From positions 88,539-152,538 of the forward strand of contig JAFRAH010000006.1 of assembly GCA_017405525.1 (NCBI GenBank): a DNA stretch of 64,000 nucleotides. The letters are read 5' to 3'. Source of the DNA: Synergistaceae bacterium. Its GTDB lineage: Bacteria > Synergistota > Synergistia > Synergistales > Aminobacteriaceae. This document shows, in pieces, positions 43,288 to 50,876 of this stretch (its first letter is position 1; each line of letters opens with the position of its first letter). Below the pieces are notes generated by a model, which was not told the origin of the DNA, searched no databases, and saw only the letters and a list, made by a program, of their open reading frames with translations. A program made the translations under genes and the position numbers.

Positions 43288-44574
43288 ATGAAAATATTTC
43301 TCCTGAGTATGGGCTGTGCGAAGAACACTGCGGACAGCGAGCATCTTTCTGCACTTCTTGAGGGTTGCGGCCATGAACTTACGGATGACGCTTCAAGTTC
43401 CGACTGCGCAATCATAAACACGTGCGGGTTCATTCAGGACGCAGTGAAAGAGAACATTGATGCGATACTTGACCTTGAGAGCCTGAAGAATGACGGGGCA
43501 ATAAGGACGCTCATCATTGCCGGGTGTCTCGTGAACCGTTACGAGAAAGAACTGCGTGAAGAGTTCTCACAGAGCGTTGACCTTTTCGCACGTTCTGAGG
43601 AATGGGAGAAGGTCATTCAGTTTCTCGGCGGCAGTCTCAACACCAACTGCCCCCCCGTCTCGTCATCACTCAGCAGCAACAACTGGACGCGTTACCTGAA
43701 GGTCTCTGAAGGCTGCAACACTCTCTGCTCATACTGTGCTATTCCGATGATACGTGGCAGACTGAGGAGCGTACCCTTGAGCCAGGTCATCAATGAGGCG
43801 AGGATATTGTGTTCATTGGGCGCGAAAGAGTTATGCCTTGTGGGTCAGGATCTCACGGTCTACGGCCAGGACTTAGGGGGTGGCACGAACCTTCAGGCAC
43901 TAATCCGCGAACTCAACCGTGAAGTCCCGGCAGGCACGTGGCTTAGGCTGCTGTACCTTCACCCGACAAGAGTGGACGAGGCACTAATAGACTTCCTCAT
44001 GACGCAGGAGAAGGTGCTTCACTACCTTGACGTTCCGATACAGCACGCAGACCCCGAAATACTATCCCGGATGAACAGGCCGGGAGACCCTGAACGAATG
44101 CGGCAGGTGTTCAGCTACATACGGGAGCTTGACCCGATGTTTGCACTCAGGACTACGGTAATGACAGGATTCCCCGGAGAGACAGCAAAGAGCTTCGGGC
44201 ATGTTCTGGATTTCGTGAGTGATGTTGAGTTTGACCGTCTGGGAGCGTTCATATATTCCCCGGAGGAAGGCACAAAGGCGGCAGGTTTTCCCGGCAAGGT
44301 CTCACGGAAGACAGCGGAAGAAAGGTGCTCCCGTCTCATGAGGCTTCAGGCGGAAATTGCACAGGAACGCGGGGAGCTCTTCATTGGGCGTGAACTTGAT
44401 GTGCTGGTTGATGAGGCTGATGATGAGATTTGCGGGAGGTCATACCGTGATGCTCCTGAAGTTGACGGCATGGTCTTTCTCACGGGAAAAACTGAGGGCA
44501 TTACCCCCGGCGACATTGTGAGGGCAAAAATCTATGACTGTGAAGAAAATGACTTGTTCGGAGAGGTGATATAG
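43288..44574 (+). CDS. rimO: Ribosomal protein S12 methylthiotransferase RimO
   Basis: This 428-residue radical-SAM enzyme has the N-terminal UPF0004 domain with cysteines in SMGCAKNTADSE (about residues 7-18), INTCGF and AGCLVNRY, then the radical-SAM motif EGCNTLCSYCAIP (about 143-155), and a C-terminal TRAM domain. It adds a methylthio group to an aspartate of ribosomal S12. The MGCAKNxxDSE signature separates RimO from MiaB. It follows the Mrr-like gene by six bases and is followed by a STAS-kinase gene. Confidence 0.95.
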   Translation: MKIFLLSMGCAKNTADSEHLSALLEGCGHELTDDASSSDCAIINTCGFIQDAVKENIDAILDLESLKNDGAIRTLIIAGCLVNRYEKELREEFSQSVDLFARSEEWEKVIQFLGGSLNTNCPPVSSSLSSNNWTRYLKVSEGCNTLCSYCAIPMIRGRLRSVPLSQVINEARILCSLGAKELCLVGQDLTVYGQDLGGGTNLQALIRELNREVPAGTWLRLLYLHPTRVDEALIDFLMTQEKVLHYLDVPIQHADPEILSRMNRPGDPERMRQVFSYIRELDPMFALRTTVMTGFPGETAKSFGHVLDFVSDVEFDRLGAFIYSPEEGTKAAGFPGKVSRKTAEERCSRLMRLQAEIAQERGELFIGRELDVLVDEADDEICGRSYRDAPEVDGMVFLTGKTEGITPGDIVRAKIYDCEENDLFGEVI

Positions 44575-44575
44575 A

Positions 44576-45775
44576 GTGAAGACGAAACTTGAAGGCGATA
44601 CCCTGACCATGTACCTTACAGGGAGGATAGACGCGAATAACGCCGGAGTACTTGAGGCTCAGTTCACGGAAAACCTCATGAAGTACCTCAACGCCACACC
44701 CATACTTGACGCTGAAGGTCTCGAATACATCTCAAGCGCGGGGCTGAGAGTCCTCCTGAAGATACGCAAGGCATTCGGGAAAGATATAGAGATCGTCAAC
44801 GTCTCAAATGAAGTGTACGGCATATTTGAGGTTACTGGTTTCACCGAGCTATTGAACGTGAGGAAGAAGCTCCGTGAAATTTCCGTTGAAGGTCTCGAAG
44901 TCATAGGTGGCGGGTCATTCTCTACAGTGTACAGGCTTGACCCTGAGACGATACTCAAAGTTTACGACAAGAAACCTGTAACCCTTGCTGAGGTTGAGCA
45001 TAACAGGCTGTCATCACGTGAGGTTTTCCTTCACGGCGTACCTACGGCGATACCGTTTGACACAGTGAAAGCCGGGGAAGATTACGGCCTCGTCTATGAG
45101 ATGATTGACGCTGACACAATGTCGGGCATCCTCAGCAAGCACCCGGAACGTCTCGAAGAACTCAGCTTAAAGGCCGCCAATCTCCTGAAGAAACTTCACA
45201 CAACGGAGTTTGAGCCGGGGACTTTTCCTGACGCAAGGGACATTCAGCACATCAGGGTAGACCGAGCTTACGGAATGGATCTCATTTCAGCGGACGACAA
45301 AGCCATTGCTGACGGGATTATTGACCGTATACCGTACAGGAACACGTTCATACACTCAGACTTTCACACCGGTAACTTGATGGTGAGCGGAGATGATTTG
45401 ATTCTTATTGACGTTGGTGATTCAGGCTTGGGGAAACCGATAAATGATTTTCTTGTTTCGTACACTCATTTTGTGGAAATGGGCGCGTCTATGCCTGACA
45501 AGGTCAGAGCCGTTCATGAAAAGACTATAGGGCTTGACCATAGAACGCTCGCTGAAGTGTGGAAGATTATCATGCGCGAGTATTTCGGGACATCGGACGA
45601 AAACACACTGAAGAATTACTCAGACATAATGAGAGTATATGCCTCGATAATGATGCTCTCAGTAAGCACTTCAGTTGCAAGGAGGCGTTCTCACGAGGCA
45701 GGCAGGGAACTGGCAGGGAGTTACATGCTCCGGCTTCGTGAGGCTGCTGATACATTGAGGACTATGTGGGAGTGA
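44576..45775 (+). CDS. STAS domain fused to an aminoglycoside-phosphotransferase-like kinase
   Basis: This 399-residue protein is a fusion. Residues 1-105 form a STAS domain as in anti-sigma factor antagonists, with GLEYISSAGLRVLLKIRKAF (about residues 48-67) containing the serine usually phosphorylated by an anti-sigma kinase. Residues about 110-399 form an APH/choline-kinase fold: a glycine loop GGGSFSTVYRL, a Lys in ILKVYD, the Brenner motif FIHSDFHTGNLM (about 258-269) and the metal-binding LIDVGD. The start is a GTG one base after the rimO stop, with an AGAGGTGA ribosome binding site. The fusion suggests a signalling kinase rather than drug resistance. Substrate unknown. Confidence 0.8.
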   Translation: MKTKLEGDTLTMYLTGRIDANNAGVLEAQFTENLMKYLNATPILDAEGLEYISSAGLRVLLKIRKAFGKDIEIVNVSNEVYGIFEVTGFTELLNVRKKLREISVEGLEVIGGGSFSTVYRLDPETILKVYDKKPVTLAEVEHNRLSSREVFLHGVPTAIPFDTVKAGEDYGLVYEMIDADTMSGILSKHPERLEELSLKAANLLKKLHTTEFEPGTFPDARDIQHIRVDRAYGMDLISADDKAIADGIIDRIPYRNTFIHSDFHTGNLMVSGDDLILIDVGDSGLGKPINDFLVSYTHFVEMGASMPDKVRAVHEKTIGLDHRTLAEVWKIIMREYFGTSDENTLKNYSDIMRVYASIMMLSVSTSVARRRSHEAGRELAGSYMLRLREAADTLRTMWE

Positions 45776-45780
45776 AGAGC

Positions 45781-46260
45781 ATGAAGAGTTATCCGTGGTA
45801 TGTATGGCTTGCGAGCGTCTTCGGTCTTGGGTTTATTCCGTCGGGAATGCCCGGAACTGTGAGCTCAGCATTTGCCTGTGTCGTTAGCATATTCGTTGAC
45901 GTTCCTTTGTGGGCTATAGTCCTTGTGTCGGTGGTAGGTGTCTATGTTACTGGGAAGTCTGAGGAATATTTCGGCACCAAAGACCCGTCATTCCTGAATA
46001 TCGATGAGGTTCCGGGAATGTGGCTCACTCTCTACCTACTCCCCAAAGGCTTTATCATTCCGGGGTTCTTCATGTTCAGGCTGATAGACATACTCAAGCC
46101 TTGGCCTGTCTCTGCAATGGAGAAGTTACCGGGCGGCTGGGGAATAATGGCCGATGACATAGTGGGCGGAGTAATGAGCAACCTGATACTTCAGGGACTC
46201 AACGCATACCTGTATCATTCAGGATGGCTATATTCACTAGTGGAGGCATGGGCAAGATGA
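45781..46260 (+). CDS. pgpA: Phosphatidylglycerophosphatase A
   Basis: This 159-residue membrane protein matches PgpA: FIPSGMPGTVSS (about residues 18-29), the DPSFLNIDEVPG segment (about 66-77), the FRLIDILKPWPV motif (about 98-109) and the IMADDIVGG motif (about 122-130). It removes phosphate from phosphatidylglycerophosphate to make phosphatidylglycerol. An in-frame GTG at 45766 overlaps the previous gene; GGAG at 45769 fits the ATG at 45781. The pgpA-cinA pair is widely conserved, with the stop and next start overlapping as ATGA. Confidence 0.93.
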   Translation: MKSYPWYVWLASVFGLGFIPSGMPGTVSSAFACVVSIFVDVPLWAIVLVSVVGVYVTGKSEEYFGTKDPSFLNIDEVPGMWLTLYLLPKGFIIPGFFMFRLIDILKPWPVSAMEKLPGGWGIMADDIVGGVMSNLILQGLNAYLYHSGWLYSLVEAWAR

Positions 46261-47471
46261 GCAGTGCTGTATTGGTCGCAATAGGTGATGAGCTTCTTTC
46301 TGGTGCTAGGCTTGAGAGGAATGCTCACTTCATGGCCGGGCATCTCAACGCTGAGGGCTGGGAGGTCAAACGCATTGAGGTTGTCCCTGACGCTGAGGGT
46401 GAAATCATTGCGATGTTGTCGCGCTGGGTGGGGAATGCTGACCTTCTCGTGATCTCCGGGGGACTTGGCCCTACACATGACGACATGACACGTTACGCAG
46501 TCGCCAAATACTTAGGGTGCGGATTGCGGCCATGTGATGAGCTATATGACCGTGTACTTTCCCGCGTGAAGGATGACCCGAAGCGTTATACCTACACTGA
46601 GAGCGTGAGAGACCCCCAAGCAATGATCCCCAAACTCGCTGAAGCAGTCTACAACCCTGCAGGCTTTGCACTGGGCATGAAGTTCGAGCGTGAGGGAACG
46701 AAGGTTATAGCCCTTCCCGGAGTACCGTTCGAGTATGAGGCCATGACGAGGCAGGAACTTCCTGAGATATTCGCGCATGATGCCAAGCGTACAGCGTCAG
46801 TGATAATTCTCGGAATCCCTGAGATGCACATAGCCGTAAAAATCCCCGAAGTCATAGGGAACGATGCCCTTCATGTGTCGATACTCCCGGCATTCCCGCA
46901 GGTTGAGCTGGTTATACGCGGTGAACCTGAACTAGTCGCATGGGCTGAAGGATTAACGCGCTCAAGGTTCATTGATGACGTTCTCCCTGAAGGCAGCAAG
47001 TCTCTGGCTGATGCTGTGCTTCTTGAGGCGAGGGCTAAGGGGGTTCATGTGTCGTGTGCTGAGTCATGCACTGGCGGGATGATCGGCGCGGCACTGACTG
47101 ACATTGCCGGGAGCTCTGATGTGTTCAACGGCTCGGCAGTAACCTACAGCAACGAGGCCAAAATGACGCTTCTCGATGTGAGTGCTGAGACCTTGAGGGA
47201 TTTCGGGGCAGTAAGTGTAGAATGTGCCCGTGAGATGGCTGAAGGTTCACGGAAGGTTTACGGTGCTGATTATGCCGTGTCGACTACGGGGATTGCCGGG
47301 CCTGATGGTGGGAGTGATGCCAAGCCTGTGGGAACTGTGTGGTTCGGGATTGCCGGGCGCGAGGGAGTCAGGGCGGTCATGAGGAGGCTGCCGGGCAGTA
47401 GGACTGAAGTGAGGGCGAGGGCGGTACAGTTTGCGCTTTCGGAACTGTGGAGGGAGATTCACGATGCCTGA
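46257..47471 (+). CDS. cinA: CinA family protein (competence/damage-inducible, NMN deamidase)
   Basis: This 404-residue protein has the N-terminal MoCF-like domain (VAIGDELLSGARLERN, then the SGGLGPTHDDMTRYAVA motif at about residues 65-81) and the C-terminal CinA domain with CAESCTGGMIGAALTDIAG (about 265-283) and TTGIAGPDGGS. CinA hydrolyses pyridine nucleotide by-products (NMN deamidase and ADP-ribose pyrophosphatase activities) and is linked to competence. It begins at the ATG overlapping the pgpA stop. Gene order cinA-recA is common in bacteria; here a CRISPR array lies between them. Confidence 0.93.
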   Translation: MSSAVLVAIGDELLSGARLERNAHFMAGHLNAEGWEVKRIEVVPDAEGEIIAMLSRWVGNADLLVISGGLGPTHDDMTRYAVAKYLGCGLRPCDELYDRVLSRVKDDPKRYTYTESVRDPQAMIPKLAEAVYNPAGFALGMKFEREGTKVIALPGVPFEYEAMTRQELPEIFAHDAKRTASVIILGIPEMHIAVKIPEVIGNDALHVSILPAFPQVELVIRGEPELVAWAEGLTRSRFIDDVLPEGSKSLADAVLLEARAKGVHVSCAESCTGGMIGAALTDIAGSSDVFNGSAVTYSNEAKMTLLDVSAETLRDFGAVSVECAREMAEGSRKVYGADYAVSTTGIAGPDGGSDAKPVGTVWFGIAGREGVRAVMRRLPGSRTEVRARAVQFALSELWREIHDA

Positions 47472-47719
47472 ATGTGCTGTGAAGGTCAAGATGTCAGCAT
47501 GATTAACGGAATATTCAGACGATAACCGACGCATTAAGGTCAAAGTTTTTCCCGGTCATAAATTCTTGTACCATAAGGATTTATGATTCGGGAAATTTTG
47601 CGGCCTGACCAAAGCCATTTTTTGGGGGTGAAAATTTGAGTTTTTGGGGAGACCGACGCACGGCGGAAAAAGTACGCTCTCAGTATTCATGAGGTTTTAT
47701 GAGTTTGATGGGTGAAATA

Positions 47720-47748
47720 TTGCGTAATTTGTGCAAACGTGATAAAAT
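47720..47748 (+). promoter_or_regulatory. Putative CRISPR leader promoter
   Basis: TTGCGT (47720-47725), 17 bases, then TAAAAT (47743-47748) with TGA just before it. It ends 33 bases before the first repeat, on the side away from the degenerate last repeat, as expected for a leader. The rest of the 47472-47719 stretch holds nothing I recognise. Confidence 0.4.
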
Positions 47749-47780
47749 CCCCAATGTAGTGGACATGAGGGGTGTTGAGG

Positions 47781-47930
47781 ATTACGAACCTTCCTATTAG
47801 GGATTGAAACTCTGAGCTCCGCCGATTTTGACTACCTTGTCTATGATTACGAACCTTCCTATTAGGGATTGAAACTGTTGGGCTCCACCTTACTCCCAAC
47901 CACCAGCTGTTCATTACGAACCTTCCTATT
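47781..47930 (+). CRISPR. Miniature CRISPR array, two full and one truncated repeat
   Basis: A 30-bp repeat, starting ATTACGAACCTTCC and ending with GGGATTGAAAC, occurs at 47781-47810 and 47846-47875. A third copy at 47913-47930 matches only the first 18 bases and then diverges. The spacers are 35 and 37 bases. The 3' ATTGAAAC is typical of type I-B and type III repeats. No cas gene lies in the window. The truncated copy at the right end and an AT-rich leader on the left suggest transcription to the right. After the array, bases to 48056 hold no gene. Confidence 0.85.
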
Positions 47931-48074
47931 CAGAGCTTACCTTCACTTCCTTTCAAGGACTTCAACATTTCACATTCCCATTCAATAATATCAATGGCAT
48001 AGATAGTTTTTTCTTGCCTTAATGCTGTATACTTATCAGGCAAAATTCACATGACAACCTAAGGAGTGATTACC

Positions 48075-49244
48075 CTGGCAAAAATCACGAAGAAGTCAGG
48101 ACAGATAACCCGTGAGCAGATTCTTGAGGAGGCAATCGGCGACATCCGCAGCAAGTTCGGCGACGGGGCAATAATGCGTCTCGGTGATACCGCCCGCCAA
48201 AACGTCGAGGTAATCTCAAGCGGAGTTCTTCCACTTGACGTTGCCCTTGGGATTGGCGGCTACCCCAAAGGCAGGATAGTCGAGATATTCGGCCCTGAAG
48301 GCTCAGGCAAGACCACCATAGCCCTCTGCGCAATCGCTGAGGCACAGAAGGCAGGAGGCATCGCGGCATTCATTGACGCTGAACACGCACTTGACCCACG
48401 CCTCGCAAAGACACTCGGAGTTGACATCGAGAACTTGTACCTTGCACAGCCCGACAGCGGGGAACAGGCACTATACATTCTCGACCAGATGGTGAGGACC
48501 GGGGCGGTTGATATTGTCGTGGTTGACTCAGTTGCGGCACTGACACCACAGGCAGAAATTGACGGGCGTATAGGTGAGAGCCAGATGGGACTTCAGGCAA
48601 GATTGATGTCGTATTCCTTGAGGCGGCTTGCGTCAATCATCGCCAAGACTAACTGCATCGTGGTGTTCATCAACCAGCTGCGCGCGCTGATCTCGACAGG
48701 TTACGCACCCGGCCCAAGTGAGACCACAACGGGAGGGCGTGCCCTGAAGTTCTACGCGTCGATAAGGCTTGAAGTCCGCAGGGGCAAGAAACTTGAGAAG
48801 AGCGACGTAACAATCGGCCATGAACTATATTTGAAGGTCGTCAAGAACAAGTTAGCTCCCCCCTTCAGGACGGCACATGCAAGCCTGATTTATGGCAAGG
48901 GTATTCCTGTAGGTGTTGCTGTTGTAGATATGGCGGTGGACTACGGGATAATCGGCAAGAAAGGCTCATGGCTCACGTATAAAGGCGAGACTTTGGGACA
49001 GGGCAAGGAGACGGTGGCAAAATTCCTGTCAGAGAATCAGGCTCTCCAGGACGAGATCATGAAGGCTATAATGCTCAAGGCAGGCGAGGGTATAGGCTTT
49101 ATGCCTGAAGCGTCTGACGTTATGCGAAGTGAGGACGATGATGCGGCGATGGCCTCAGAGAGTGTCCCGGCAGTGAGTGAGGATGTCCAGGAAGATGACG
49201 GGATGCTGGATATTGCGGACAATGACGGCGACCCGGAAGGTTAA
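48075..49244 (+). CDS. recA: Recombinase RecA (apparent CTG start)
   Basis: This 389-residue protein is RecA: GDGAIMRLGD (about residues 30-39), Walker A GPEGSGKTT (about 70-78), VDSVAAL, the L1 and L2 loops and the C-terminal acidic tail. It makes the strand-exchange filament and triggers LexA cleavage. There is no ATG in frame. A GTG at 48066 lies inside the AAGGAG ribosome binding site (48061-48066), whereas a CTG at 48075, eight bases past it, gives the usual (M)AK start. I therefore use CTG, with the GTG start as the alternative. Confidence 0.95.
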   Translation: MAKITKKSGQITREQILEEAIGDIRSKFGDGAIMRLGDTARQNVEVISSGVLPLDVALGIGGYPKGRIVEIFGPEGSGKTTIALCAIAEAQKAGGIAAFIDAEHALDPRLAKTLGVDIENLYLAQPDSGEQALYILDQMVRTGAVDIVVVDSVAALTPQAEIDGRIGESQMGLQARLMSYSLRRLASIIAKTNCIVVFINQLRALISTGYAPGPSETTTGGRALKFYASIRLEVRRGKKLEKSDVTIGHELYLKVVKNKLAPPFRTAHASLIYGKGIPVGVAVVDMAVDYGIIGKKGSWLTYKGETLGQGKETVAKFLSENQALQDEIMKAIMLKAGEGIGFMPEASDVMRSEDDDAAMASESVPAVSEDVQEDDGMLDIADNDGDPEG

Positions 49245-49261
49245 TAGATTATTGATGATAC

Positions 49262-49298
49262 GTTCCTCCCGTGAGAGATGCGGGGGGAATTTTTTTTG
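49262..49298 (+). terminator. Intrinsic terminator after recA
   Basis: TTCCTCCCG (49263-49271) pairs with CGGGGGGAA (49281-49289) over nine base pairs, followed by about eight T. Confidence 0.9.
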
Positions 49299-49361
49299 TG
49301 CTATAATCTGGAAAATCCAGCATTAAGGAGGTTGACAGAGTTGAAATTGCGTGCGTATAAT
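49299..49361 (+). promoter_or_regulatory. Two stacked promoters upstream of the glycosyltransferase gene
   Basis: TGCTATAAT (49299-49307) is an extended -10. Further on, TTGACA (49332-49337), 18 bases, TATAAT (49356-49361) matches the sigma-70 consensus exactly. The second would give a leader of about 135 bases. AAGGAGG at 49325-49331 directly before TTGACA could also serve a 21-codon frame starting TTG at 49341; see findings. Confidence 0.65.
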
Positions 49362-49503
49362 GTTCGCAGTTCGCAGAAACTTCGTGCGCTTCACACCCGG
49401 CAGTAGGCAGTAATTCCTTCCACACTTTCACAATTCCATTCAGACACAGAAATTTTCAGCAGAGTGATGTATTCGCCTGTCCTCGGAGTGGAGGCATTCC
49501 GGG

Positions 49504-50787
49504 ATGAAGATTGCGGTTTACCTCAATGACGGCTGCCATGACGGAATGGACTTCAGTACCCCACAGCTCGGCAATAGCGGTACAGGCGGAACTCAGTACG
49601 ATACTATTATGCTGATTTACGCGCTCTCAAAATTCAGCAACGTAGAGCTCAAAGTCTACCATATGGGTACGAACAAACTTCAGGACGGCGTGAAAAGCTG
49701 GATTGTCCGGGACTGGGACGAACTCATCAGGCTCTCAAAGATTCATGGCAATGATATACTCGTCTTCAACGCGGATATTAATTCTCCCCTTCCTGAAGAG
49801 AACGGAATGAAATATATCATCTGGATTCACAACTACCTCAGCTATGATCTCATTGACGCAATAAGCGCGAACAATGCCATAAAGCGGGTCGTATTCGTTG
49901 GCCGTGAACACTATGACCACTACATAGACCACGACATAATCAGAAAGTCAGCGTTCATATACAACATGCTTGACGGAAGGCCGTTCAGGTTCCGGGAATT
50001 TCCAGACAAGCCCGCAGTAACATACACAGGAGGCTTGTACCGGGGAAAAGGCTTCCACGTTCTGGCCTCAATGTGGAAGGACATTATCCGTGAAGTCCCG
50101 GAGGCTAGGCTCTACGTTGTCGGCAGCGGCAAACTCTACAACAAGAAAGCAGAGCTCGGCCCCCTCGGAGTTGCGGCGGAAGACTACGAGGCTGAGTTCT
50201 CCCCGTATCTCATGGAGGGTGGCAGGCTACTTCCCTCGGTGAAGTTCTGCGGCAACATGGGCATTGAGAAGACCGAAATCTACTACAAGACCACAGTGGG
50301 AGTCATGAACCCTTCTGCTGAGACCGAAACGCTGGGAATGAGTGCTATCGGAATGGAGGCGTGCGGAATACCAGTAGTAACACGGGCAGCTAATGGCCTC
50401 TTTGATGCTGTGAAGCATGGCCGTACTGGTTTCTTGGGCAGGAATTATGACGAGATGAAAGAATACATAATCCTCTTGCTCAAGGACAAGGCACTTAACC
50501 TGGAGCTTGGCAGGCAGGCAAAAGAGTTCACTGAAAAAACATTCCTCCCTGAACTCCTCGTCAAGCAGTGGCTGAAACTCTTTGATGACGTGATGAATGA
50601 CCGGCCATGTGAATTTATCAGGCCAACGGAAAATTTCGGGAACAACTCAAAACGCTTGAAGATGATGAAGCATTGGCTCAAAGAACATCATATCCCAGTG
50701 ATTGACTCGTGGAGAATAAAGGATTTCGTCAGGCACAAATTCCCCGGCCTCTTCTTGACACTGAAGAAACTTCTCCGGCGTTCGTGA
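49504..50787 (+). CDS. Glycosyltransferase (GT4/GT1-like)
   Basis: This 427-residue protein has a GT-B glycosyltransferase layout. The C-terminal donor domain contains YTGGLYRGKGFHVLA (about residues 178-192), LYVVGSGKLY and the NPSAETETLGMSAIGMEACG segment (about 272-291) with the conserved E-x7-E-like pair and GIPVVTRAANGL. The final 40 residues are basic. It transfers sugars in the cytoplasm, probably in polysaccharide synthesis. Donor and acceptor unknown. It has GTGGAGG upstream of its ATG and stands alone, followed by two exported giants. Confidence 0.85.
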   Translation: MKIAVYLNDGCHDGMDFSTPQLGNSGTGGTQYDTIMLIYALSKFSNVELKVYHMGTNKLQDGVKSWIVRDWDELIRLSKIHGNDILVFNADINSPLPEENGMKYIIWIHNYLSYDLIDAISANNAIKRVVFVGREHYDHYIDHDIIRKSAFIYNMLDGRPFRFREFPDKPAVTYTGGLYRGKGFHVLASMWKDIIREVPEARLYVVGSGKLYNKKAELGPLGVAAEDYEAEFSPYLMEGGRLLPSVKFCGNMGIEKTEIYYKTTVGVMNPSAETETLGMSAIGMEACGIPVVTRAANGLFDAVKHGRTGFLGRNYDEMKEYIILLLKDKALNLELGRQAKEFTEKTFLPELLVKQWLKLFDDVMNDRPCEFIRPTENFGNNSKRLKMMKHWLKEHHIPVIDSWRIKDFVRHKFPGLFLTLKKLLRRS

Positions 50788-50830
50788 TCTTCATGCCGGG
50801 ACAACGCCACCAAAGCCCCTAGTCATGCTG

Positions 50831-50839
50831 TGATATACT
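50831..50839 (+). promoter_or_regulatory. Extended -10 promoter of the first giant exported protein
   Basis: TGATATACT lies about 38 bases before the start codon, followed by AAAGGATG as the ribosome binding site region. No strong -35. Confidence 0.4.
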
Positions 50840-50876
50840 GACTCCGATAATAATCCCAAAGAAAGGATGATTCTTC

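Noticed and set aside
44576..45775. Aminoglycoside resistance gene
   Set aside because: Only the general APH fold is present; the STAS fusion and housekeeping neighbours argue for a signalling or metabolic kinase.
47811..47912. Similarity between the two spacers (GAGCTCCGCC and GGGCTCCACC)
   Set aside because: Eight of ten bases match at nearly the same offset, but the stretch is too short to distinguish from chance.
47687..47914. Minus-strand open frame of 75 codons across the CRISPR array
   Set aside because: It is made largely of CRISPR repeats and spacers, lacks a ribosome binding site and shows no protein-like pattern.
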